Below, one piece after another: positions 6,665 through 12,218 of a DNA stretch of 16,831 nucleotides. Within the stretch, counting starts at the first letter, position 1. Every line of letters begins with the position of its first letter. A program made the translations under genes and the position numbers. The notes below the pieces were generated by a model that saw only the letters and a list, made by a program, of their open reading frames with translations, made no database searches and was not told where the DNA came from. Source of the DNA: JAGMDK01 sp023128695 (lineage in GTDB: Bacteria; Planctomycetota; Phycisphaerae; UBA1845; Fen-1342); the NCBI GenBank assembly GCA_030628805.1, contig DAOVQG010000062.1:1-16831 (forward strand), in the 5' to 3' direction.

Positions 6665-7134
6665 GCGAGCACCTCGGGAGTCGCACGACCGATTTGCATT
6701 TTGCGGTCGTGAATAACTTGGTCCCGCATCAACCTTATGTGGTGGCTGGCGTGCCAGTCGCAGTGGTAGTGGTAGTAGAAGCTGCCGGTCTTCTTGAGCA
6801 CGCGAGCCAGTTCGACGCAGCGCGGCCGCATGTACTCGATGTACGCCTGCGTGCTGGCGTGGCGATCCTCGAAGCACCCAGAGGACCCGCTCGCTGACGC
6901 TCGGGGTTCTGATCGGTAGCCACAGAAGACCTCGTAGTTTCGGTTGCTGTTGAAGGTTGGATCGATGTAGATCAGGTCCACGCAGCCGTCGGGCAGCTTG
7001 CCGAGTTGGTCCAGGCAATCGCCGCAATGGACGATGCGAGTGTCGAGCAGGGCCGACGGGCGCCCGGCGTGGACGGCCGGGGCGGCAGCACGTTTGACGT
7101 CGGTCCGTTTGGTGACAGTACGTTTGCATGCCAT
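6661..7134 (-). pseudogene. Truncated, decayed beta-class DNA (adenine/cytosine-N4) methyltransferase fragment
   Basis: The 157-residue product matches only the front of a site-specific DNA methyltransferase: VDLIYIDPTFNSNRNYEVF (52-70), FEDRHASTQAYIEYMRPRC (88-106), LKKTGSFYYH…CDWHASH (113-131). Signs of decay: motif IV is DPTF instead of DPPF/Y (one base change at codon 60). EVFCG replaces the usual EVFWG. About 12-15 residues (around 74-86) come from an inserted repeat. A YH duplication lies at 121-124. The protein ends soon after the HASH motif, so the target-recognition region and the FxGxG AdoMet-binding motif of this class are missing. Intact relatives are two to three times longer. 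It starts at ATG 7134 without a clear Shine-Dalgarno sequence and overlaps the next gene by 4 bp. It is very unlikely to methylate DNA, although the frame is open and could still be translated to drive the downstream gene. Confidence 0.82.
6883..6911. repeat. Dispersed repeat inserted in frame in the methyltransferase remnant
   Basis: The stretch with CCCGCTCGCTGACGCTCGGG interrupts the conserved block between EVF(W)G and FEDRH, adding the residues SEPRASASGS without breaking the frame. From memory, this sequence and its translations (SEPRAS…, PERQRAG) occur as an intergenic repeat in planctomycete-like genomes; no second full copy is in this window. Boundaries are approximate. Confidence 0.55.
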
Positions 7135-7183
7135 GGCGATATTCTATGCGCCGTGTTGTGCAATGGCCAATCCGCGCCGTGCC

Positions 7184-7328
7184 GGGAGGGCGAGGCTCCT
7201 GCCGAGCCGGGGGCGCCGCGGCTCAGCGGGAGCTTCGCCCGCCCTTACGCGGCTCAGCGGGAGCTTCGCCCTCCCGTTGAGCCGTACGTTCGATTTCCTC
7301 CGGGGCTCGGCAGGAGCCTCGCCCTCCC
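7184..7328. repeat. Four GEAPAEP-type repeats at the 3' end of the GH172-like gene
   Basis: Copies lie at 7184-7208 (one orientation) and at 7220-7244, 7251-7275 and 7304-7328 (the opposite orientation). The middle two are the CAGCGGGAGCTTCGCC variant, and 7220-7244 differs further by ending CGCCC. The last three are read through by the minus-strand gene ending at 7223 and form its C-terminal tail. Confidence 0.9.
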
Positions 7329-9301
7329 GTCGCCGGCGGCTTACCTTCGGGCAATTCTTCCAGGAGCCAACAGTCGAGCATCGCCGTTCGGCTGCACTGC
7401 AAGATGATCCGATTGTTGCCCTGCTTCAGCCGGAGTTGGCCGACGGTGTACATCCCCTCCGCCGCCCGGCTGTATTCCACCGTGCCAATTGTTTGCCCGT
7501 CGGCGTCCGTGAAGGTGATCGTTTCAAACGGCCGGCGCGGATTTGTTCGCAACTTCAGCAGCACTATCCGAGCCTGGGGGGAGTGAATGTTGATCTGCAC
7601 CGGCTCGGTCGTGGAGATGCTGGCCGCCGTCTCGCCGGAGAGCTCGGCCCCGCCGGCGTACTTTTGCTTCACGAGGTTGCCCCAGTCGGTGCTGACGATG
7701 GTGTCCTCCACCTCAATGGCACCCGGGATGCGCAGGCCCGGCAGCGTCAGGTCCACCGCCGTCAACGGCTCGAAGAAGTGCTTTCCGCCCGGCTCGGCGT
7801 ACCAGTACACGACGCTGCTGTAATACGTGTCCTGTACTCCCTCGGGCTGCCGATTGCCCAGCGCGAAGCGGATTGACTTTTGGAAGTTGACGACGTCGGG
7901 GATGTGCCAGCGGTAGGCGGAGTTCTTCCCGTACGGGCCGGTCCGCGTGGCACCGACCAGCGGATCGAGCAACGGGCGCAGCCCCGCCGCGTCGCCGAGG
8001 TAGTGCTCGGTCCCGGTGCCGAAGTAGGAGGGGAACTTCTCGCCGTCGATCCAGACCTTGTCATCGCCGGCACCCCACCACGCCGCCCGCGGGCAATCCA
8101 CGTTCAGCACGCAACCCACCAGGCGGCCCCGCCCGGTTGTTTCCAAAAGCGGATAGTCGGGCGTCTCGCACGGGTCCTCCCGGCGGAAACGGGCGAAGAA
8201 GCGCAAGGCGTCCGCCGCCGGCGGTTGCAGGTCCACGCGCATATGCAGGAGCAGTCCGATTTTCCTCTTGCCCGTGTTGAGGTTCTCGATCTCGACCCGC
8301 AGACCGTTCCGGTAGGGCATCGGAAAGTAGCAATACATGAAACGGTCGTGGCCGAAGTGCCGGTCCGGGAGCGGGAGCGGCAGCTTCTTGTTCGTGCCGA
8401 CCGCCAGGCTTCTGAACGAAACCAGGTCGAAGCCCGAGCCGAAGAAATCGATCAGCGGCGCCTCGACGCTCGGCAGTTCCGCGCCGTCATAGTACACCCG
8501 CAGGAGACAGCGATGCAGGGCGTAGAGCTCGCGCGGGTTGACCCGGTCCGTCAGGGCCACGTAGAGCGCCCGCACCGTGCCCGCTCCCTCCACCGTTTCG
8601 CTCAACACCTCGCCCGGCCCGAGGTCCTGCTGCACCGCGATCGGCATCGTCCGCCGGCCGCCGAACAACTGATCGTCCGTAAATCCCTTTTCGAGCGTGG
8701 TCTTGACTTCTTCCAGCGCGGCCCGGGCCGCTTCGTCGAGCTCCGACTTGAACCGTTCGACCTGCACCTGACGCGGGAACCGCACGAAGTTGATCTGGTA
8801 ACAAAGCGTCTTCTCGCGGCAAAGGACTTGGCAGCTCCGGTTGAACCCGATCGGAAAATAGCAGTTCAGCCCGCGAAAGACCAGCGGCCCCTCGAACGGC
8901 GTCAGCCGGCCGGAAAGCAACTCGTCGCACTGCGTGTCGATGACGGCCTCGCCGTCGAGAATGAAGCGGATGTCCCCGCGCGGGCTGGCGGACCAGATAC
9001 GAGTCAGCGCGCCCGGACCTTCCATCTCGGCCATCACGTGCCAGCCGTCCGCGCTGACGCGCAAAAAATGCCCGCAATCGTCGTCCGCGTGCCAGGCGAC
9101 ATAATTGCCCTGCTTGTCGATCCGCGAGCGGCGGTCATAACTGGAGAATAGGCCGGTTTGCTCGCCGACGGAGGGCGGCGTCGTCAAGCGCTCCAGGTCG
9201 ATGACGCGTCGCAGCAAGTCGGCCTGCGTGATTTGGTCTTGAGCGAGGGCGGGGCAAACCAGCGCGCTTATACACGCACCCGAGAGAATAAAGGAACGCA
9301 T
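7223..9301 (-). CDS. Secreted DUF2961 / glycoside hydrolase family 172-like protein with a repeat-derived C-terminal tail
   Basis: This 692-residue protein has a signal peptide (MRSFILSGACISALVCPALA, likely cleaved near residue 20) and a DUF2961 domain over roughly 40-500, followed by a C-terminal beta-rich region (about 530-650). GH172 enzymes act on fructofuranosides, arabinofuranosides and related furanosides. The signature region reads WWGAGDDKVWIDGEKFPSYF, then GTGTEHY (408-434). The usual pattern is WWGEGDE…GTGTEDY, so the first conserved Glu is Ala at 411 (codon 8071-8069) while Glu432 is kept. Residues 659-692 are encoded by the repeat block 7223-7327 and contain REGEAPAEP. The ATG at 9301 is preferred because it begins a good signal peptide; the in-frame GTG at 9316 would add five residues. 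It lies downstream of ychF on the same strand, 226 bp away, and is probably a separate transcript. Confidence 0.9.
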   Translation of the reverse strand: MRSFILSGACISALVCPALAQDQITQADLLRRVIDLERLTTPPSVGEQTGLFSSYDRRSRIDKQGNYVAWHADDDCGHFLRVSADGWHVMAEMEGPGALTRIWSASPRGDIRFILDGEAVIDTQCDELLSGRLTPFEGPLVFRGLNCYFPIGFNRSCQVLCREKTLCYQINFVRFPRQVQVERFKSELDEAARAALEEVKTTLEKGFTDDQLFGGRRTMPIAVQQDLGPGEVLSETVEGAGTVRALYVALTDRVNPRELYALHRCLLRVYYDGAELPSVEAPLIDFFGSGFDLVSFRSLAVGTNKKLPLPLPDRHFGHDRFMYCYFPMPYRNGLRVEIENLNTGKRKIGLLLHMRVDLQPPAADALRFFARFRREDPCETPDYPLLETTGRGRLVGCVLNVDCPRAAWWGAGDDKVWIDGEKFPSYFGTGTEHYLGDAAGLRPLLDPLVGATRTGPYGKNSAYRWHIPDVVNFQKSIRFALGNRQPEGVQDTYYSSVVYWYAEPGGKHFFEPLTAVDLTLPGLRIPGAIEVEDTIVSTDWGNLVKQKYAGGAELSGETAASISTTEPVQINIHSPQARIVLLKLRTNPRRPFETITFTDADGQTIGTVEYSRAAEGMYTVGQLRLKQGNNRIILQCSRTAMLDCWLLEELPEGKPPATGGRGSCRAPEEIERTAQREGEAPAEPRKGGRSSR

Positions 9302-9318
9302 TGGCAATTCTCGCACAT

Positions 9319-9389
9319 CTAGAAACTAGAGACTAGAAACTAGAGACTAGAAACTGGAAACTAGACCTTGTCACCTTGTCACCTTGTCA
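9319..9389. repeat. Two consecutive short tandem repeats upstream of the GH172-like gene
   Basis: A 14-bp unit, CTAGAAACTAGAGA, runs three and a half times (9319-9367, the third copy degenerate as CTAGAAACTGGAAA). It is followed directly by an 8-bp unit, CCTTGTCA, repeated three times (9366-9389). These begin 18 bp upstream of the ATG at 9301, so they occupy its promoter and leader region. Unit numbers of this kind vary by slippage. Confidence 0.9.
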
Positions 9390-9404
9390 CCTTCCCACGT
9401 TCCC

Positions 9405-9436
9405 ACGGCCGGTACGGGGCCCGGCCGCTACATTTT
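9405..9436. repeat. Third copy of the CGGCCGG palindrome repeat
   Basis: These 32 nt match positions 2014-2045 and the corresponding part of the second tandem unit with one mismatch (GGGGCC for GGAGCC). The hairpin half with TCGCACCAGCG is absent here, so this half can exist independently. Confidence 0.85.
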
Positions 9437-9494
9437 CCTCTCGCCGCCGACTTGTGCGACGGACTTCGACTGGTCGTCGAACGCTCGTCTTTCG

Positions 9495-9525
9495 GCTGAA
9501 TGCTGATTGCTGACCGCTGAATGCT
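9495..9525. repeat. Short direct repeat at the 3' end of ychF
   Basis: GCTGAATGCT occurs at 9495-9504 and again at 9516-9525, with GATTGCTGACC between. It sits immediately after the ychF stop (9530-9528). Confidence 0.6.
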
Positions 9526-9527
9526 TA

Positions 9528-10589
9528 CTACACGTTGAACTTGACCGTGAGCACGTCGCCGTCCTGCACGATGTAGCTCTTGGGCTCGAGCCGCACAGTG
9601 CCGGCCGCCTTGGCTGCGCGCATGTCCCCGGCGGCGTATAGGTCATCGAAAGCGACGGTCTCAGCCTTGATAAACCCGCGAGCCATGTCGGTGTGGACCT
9701 TGCCGGCCGCTTCCACCGCCGTCGTGCCCTTGGGCAACGGCCAGGCGCGGACCTCTTCCGAGCCGACGGTCATCATGGAGATCATGCCGAGCGCATCGAA
9801 GCAGACGTGCACGATGCGGTCGCGGGCCAGGGCCTGCACCCCGTAGTCGGCCATGAACGCCGGACGCTCTTCGGGCTCCACCTCCATCAGGTCCGCTTCG
9901 AGGTTGGCACAGACCACGAGGGTGTCCGCGGCGTTTGGATCGCGGAAGGGAGGCTCCTGTCCAATCTGCTCTTCGCCGATGTTGATAATCAACACGACCG
10001 GTTTCTGGGTCAGGAAGCCGAAGCTGCGGAGCATTTTTTCCTCGTCCCCCGGCCGCACCACTTCCCGCAAGGGTTTCTCGTGCTCGAGCGCCTCCTGGCA
10101 GCGTTTGAGCAGCTCCAGCTCGTGTTTCTGCTGGTCCCGGTCCTGGGAGGGCTTGGCGACCGCATTTTCGAGCTTTTCGACGCGAGCGGCGCAAATCGTC
10201 AGGTCCGCCAGCAGCATTTCGTCGCGTAGCTCCATCAGGTCACGCTCGGGGTTCACGCTGCCCTCGCGCATCGGAACCGATCCCGATTCAAAGGCGCGCA
10301 CAATCAGCAGCAATCCGTCCGCTTGATGGAGCGTGGGCAGATGCTTATCCAGACCCGCTTTTTCGACATCCCCCTCGGCACTGCCGGGCAGGTCGACGAA
10401 ATCGATCGCCGCCTCTGTCCGCCGCTTGGGTTTGTACAGCTTTTCCAGCCACTCCAGCCGTGCTTCGGGAATCCGGACGGTGGCCAGATTCTCCTCGGCG
10501 GGCTTCAGATGATCCGCCTGAACGCCCGATATTGCCCTGAACAGAGCGGTTTTGCCCGAGTATGGGAAGCCGACGATCACGACGCGCAT
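9528..10589 (-). CDS. ychF: YchF-type (Obg-family) P-loop ATPase
   Basis: This 353-residue protein is close to the family length of about 363. YchF is a cytoplasmic ribosome-associated Obg-family protein that prefers ATP over GTP and is linked to stress responses and translation. Visible: G1 loop GFPYSGKT (7-14), NLATVRIPE (34-42), G3 DLPG (66-69), a coiled-coil-prone helical region about 115-175, N-x-x-E at 203-206 (NIGE) in the place of the usual NKxD, which agrees with ATP preference, and a C-terminal TGS domain (about 270-353) with TVGSEEVRAWPLPKGTTA and the closing YIVQDGDVLTVKFNV. Canonical members read GLPNVGKST in G1 and KEAGKxRxEGKDY in the tail, so this copy is somewhat divergent. 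The ATG at 10589 follows GGAGAG by about 4 nt. Confidence 0.9.
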   Translation of the reverse strand: MRVVIVGFPYSGKTALFRAISGVQADHLKPAEENLATVRIPEARLEWLEKLYKPKRRTEAAIDFVDLPGSAEGDVEKAGLDKHLPTLHQADGLLLIVRAFESGSVPMREGSVNPERDLMELRDEMLLADLTICAARVEKLENAVAKPSQDRDQQKHELELLKRCQEALEHEKPLREVVRPGDEEKMLRSFGFLTQKPVVLIINIGEEQIGQEPPFRDPNAADTLVVCANLEADLMEVEPEERPAFMADYGVQALARDRIVHVCFDALGMISMMTVGSEEVRAWPLPKGTTAVEAAGKVHTDMARGFIKAETVAFDDLYAAGDMRAAKAAGTVRLEPKSYIVQDGDVLTVKFNV

Positions 10590-10662
10590 GGTTCTCTCCG
10601 GGACTTGCGAGGGCCGTGCTCGGCAAGCGACGTGCTAGCCTTCCGCGCGGGCCCCCGGCGGC

Positions 10663-10691
10663 TTGTGACTCCAAACGTTCGATGTTATCAT
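10663..10691 (+). promoter_or_regulatory. Probable sigma-70-like promoter for the lipoprotein pair
   Basis: TTGTGA (10663-10668) and TATCAT (10686-10691) are spaced by exactly 17 bp. They match four and five of six consensus bases. Transcription would start near 10698, giving a leader of about 50 nt. The -10 lies in the palindrome GTTATCATAAC, so TATGAT is also present on the opposite strand toward ychF, but no partner -35 box is seen there. Confidence 0.42.
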
Positions 10692-10750
10692 AACCGGACG
10701 TGCGAGGGGCGCGTAGACGTGGATACGCCGCTCGGAGATTCACGAGGAAA

Positions 10751-11302
10751 ATGCTCTTGGTACGCCTAAGTCTTGGCCTGACACTCGTGCTCGGCGCGGC
10801 GCTGCTCGGCGGATGCCCGCCCGAACAGTTCAACCACGCCCTGACGGCCACGTTGGACGACATCAACCTGGTCCTGGAAGACGTGAGTTTGGCAGTGAAC
10901 GAAAAACGGATTCAGCTCGGCGCGCTGGGCCTGTCGCCTTCGACGATCAACGGCTTGCTGAAGGACGATCTCTTCGGAAACCAGTTCGGCGGCGACCCGC
11001 GCTCAGCCTACAGCAAGGTCGCCGATTCACGCTTCACCGAGTTGACACCCGATGAAGTCCAGATCTACGCCGGCGACGCGTCCAACGTCGACACGGCGGA
11101 CGATTTGAATATCAACTTGAACGACACTCAGGCCCAAGCTATCGTCACGTTTTTCAATGATTTCAACATAACCTCGGCGGACGCGCTCCAAGCGTACCTG
11201 GACACCCCCGCCAATACAGTCCCGAGCACGATTCCCGAGGGAGTCTTACAGGCTTTGTTCGTTGACTTTGACCCCGCGCTAGTACTACCAAGGTTACCGT
11301 AA
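10751..11302 (+). CDS. Putative lipoprotein, paralogue of the next gene
   Basis: I do not recognise a named family. The 183-residue product begins with a lipoprotein signal peptide ending LLGGC, so Cys22 is the probable lipidated residue (MLLVRLSLGLTLVLGAALLGGC). The mature part is acidic and helical, without membrane segments. Residues about 78-165 align end to end with about 42-125 of the next gene: SKVADSRFTELTPDEVQIYAGDAS against SKFANDQLGQLNPDDIQVLADLAT, then DTQAQAIVTFF against DDQAAALIQFL. The two probably arose by tandem duplication. The ATG at 10751 is chosen because it begins the signal peptide; a GTG at 10700 would add 17 Arg-rich residues ahead of it. AGGA lies close upstream. The stop codon TAA (11300-11302) overlaps the next gene's Shine-Dalgarno sequence, so the pair is an operon. 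Confidence 0.82.
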   Translation: MLLVRLSLGLTLVLGAALLGGCPPEQFNHALTATLDDINLVLEDVSLAVNEKRIQLGALGLSPSTINGLLKDDLFGNQFGGDPRSAYSKVADSRFTELTPDEVQIYAGDASNVDTADDLNINLNDTQAQAIVTFFNDFNITSADALQAYLDTPANTVPSTIPEGVLQALFVDFDPALVLPRLP

Positions 11303-11315
11303 GGAGGTACCAATC

Positions 11316-11729
11316 GTGAACGCAAGAAAACTAGTAGTTGTATGTATGTTTGGTGCGCTCGGGCTGATGCTGCTCAGCGGATGCCTCTTCCAGGAGGAGC
11401 GGACCAACAACCAGGGCGGCAGCAACATCATCCAGGCCAGCAGCAAATTCGCCAACGATCAGTTGGGTCAGCTCAACCCGGATGATATTCAAGTCCTGGC
11501 CGACCTCGCGACCTCTGCCGCCGGGCTCGACCTGCCGCAGGTTACCGACGATCAGGCCGCGGCCTTGATCCAGTTCCTCGCCGACAACGACATCGCGACC
11601 CAGGCGGACGTGCAGGGAAAGCTACAACAAGCGGAAGAAGACCCCAGCTCGATCGTGATCTCAGATGAAGTCATGGCCGTCTTTGAAGCCCTGGCCGGTA
11701 ATGCCGCGGCCTTTGAAGGCTTGGGTTAA
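11316..11729 (+). CDS. Putative lipoprotein, shorter paralogue of the preceding gene
   Basis: The 137-residue product has a lipoprotein signal ending LLSGC (Cys23) and a small acidic helical mature domain. It shares most of its mature length with the preceding lipoprotein but lacks that protein's N-terminal helical segment (about residues 25-75), carrying instead a short Asn/Gln/Gly-rich linker. Start is GTG at 11316, preceded by a near-perfect AAGGAGGT with 7-nt spacing, a much stronger ribosome-binding site than the upstream gene has. This suggests the second protein is made in larger amount. Function is unknown. The surface lipoprotein location and the pairing suggest two partners of one envelope complex, which is inference only. 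Confidence 0.85.
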   Translation: MNARKLVVVCMFGALGLMLLSGCLFQEERTNNQGGSNIIQASSKFANDQLGQLNPDDIQVLADLATSAAGLDLPQVTDDQAAALIQFLADNDIATQADVQGKLQQAEEDPSSIVISDEVMAVFEALAGNAAAFEGLG

Positions 11730-11748
11730 CCTCCGGGTCGCGTTGTGT

Positions 11749-11815
11749 GTGCCACTGCTCTTGAGCAGTGTCTTCTTGGGCCGACATTGGCCCTGGCACT
11801 GTTCAAGAGCAGTGC
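11749..11815. repeat. Large imperfect inverted repeat with nested hairpins after the lipoprotein operon
   Basis: GCCACTGCTCTTGAGCAGTG on the left faces CACTGTTCAAGAGCAGTGC on the right, forming a long stem. Each arm is also self-complementary (CACTGCTC/GAGCAGTG at 11753-11770). GGGCC/GGCCC (11778-11793) forms an inner hairpin. It starts 20 bp past the stop codon and could stop transcription or protect the 3' end, although no T-run follows. Half of it recurs at 16731-16748. Confidence 0.75.
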
Positions 11816-11825
11816 AACTATGAAG

Positions 11826-11922
11826 CGAGCCTCCTGCGGGGTATGAACCCTGCTGGACCTTTTGAAAGGAGGCTCGAATGTACACGATCGGCTTTCGACC
11901 CTGGCCCGCCGCGTGGGGGTGA
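11826..11922 (+). promoter_or_regulatory. Hairpin sequestering a strong Shine-Dalgarno sequence before a 14-codon open frame
   Basis: CGAGCCTCCT (11826-11835) is perfectly complementary to AGGAGGCTCG (11867-11876). The right arm contains AAAGGAGG followed 5 nt later by an ATG (11878) that opens the frame MYTIGFRPWPAAWG, ending TGA at 11920-11922. The arrangement would hide the ribosome-binding site in a 10-bp stem, as in translational attenuators or thermosensors. Whether the mini-frame is translated is unknown, and it may be chance or the remnant of a gene start. Confidence 0.3.
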
Positions 11923-12041
11923 ACCACCCTCATCAATGAGGAAGACAACCGCTTCGGCTTACTCCGGCGTCACGCCGTAGTCTCGAACTTCAACGATGAC
12001 GTTCGGCTTCCATTAATACCTCTCCGACACCCCAAAATCCC

Positions 12042-12068
12042 TTGTACTTTGCGGGGGGGGTGTATAAT
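12042..12068 (+). promoter_or_regulatory. Promoter-like pair upstream of the dockerin/FGE-like gene
   Basis: A perfect TATAAT (12063-12068) lies 15 bp after TTGTAC (12042-12047). The spacer contains a run of eight G. The spacing is 2 bp short of ideal. The predicted start near 12075 would leave a leader of about 145 nt. Confidence 0.42.
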
Positions 12069-12132
12069 GGCGATTCAGGTACACATGAGAGGGGCTCTGA
12101 CTGTCGGGGCTCCGTGACGATCTGTGTGGCCT

Positions 12133-12181
12133 GGTCTGATGCCGTCAGACCGTCAAGGGCCACGTGGCGGGTCTACCCGCC
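12133..12181 (+). promoter_or_regulatory. Hairpins in the long leader of the dockerin/FGE-like gene
   Basis: GGTCTGA/TCAGACC (12133-12151, 5-nt loop) and GGCGGG/CCCGCC (12166-12181, 4-nt loop) are perfect stems. They lie between the predicted transcription start and the Shine-Dalgarno sequence AAGGAGG (12205-12211). I could not match them to a known riboswitch. They may be a cis-regulatory leader or another dispersed repeat. Confidence 0.35.
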
Positions 12182-12218
12182 GCCTGTTCTGGGAACTGCT
12201 TTCAAAGGAGGACACGAG

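Larger units (their letters stand above)
11730..12218. other. Gene-free interval with structured elements (489 bp)
   Basis: No normal-sized gene is supported. In order it contains a large cruciform repeat (11749-11815), a hairpin that buries a Shine-Dalgarno sequence before a 14-codon frame (11826-11922), a small palindrome CCTCAT/ATGAGG (11928-11941), a promoter-like pair (12042-12068) and a structured leader (about 12075-12218). Confidence 0.65.

Noticed and set aside
6665..7129. N-terminal extension of the 308-residue unknown protein
   Set aside because: The upstream 155 codons are an out-of-frame reading of the methyltransferase remnant, rich in Arg and Pro. The ATG at 6664 with GAGGTG and the 4-bp overlap is the better start.
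5738..7134. An active restriction-modification system
   Set aside because: The methyltransferase lacks the AdoMet-binding motif and the catalytic proline, and no recognisable nuclease motif is visible in the partner.
11946..11999. Possible minus-strand gene remnant reading WKPNVIVEVRDYGVTPE
   Set aside because: It has only 17 codons between two stops and no start or homology that I can name. It could be the end of a lost gene but cannot be supported.
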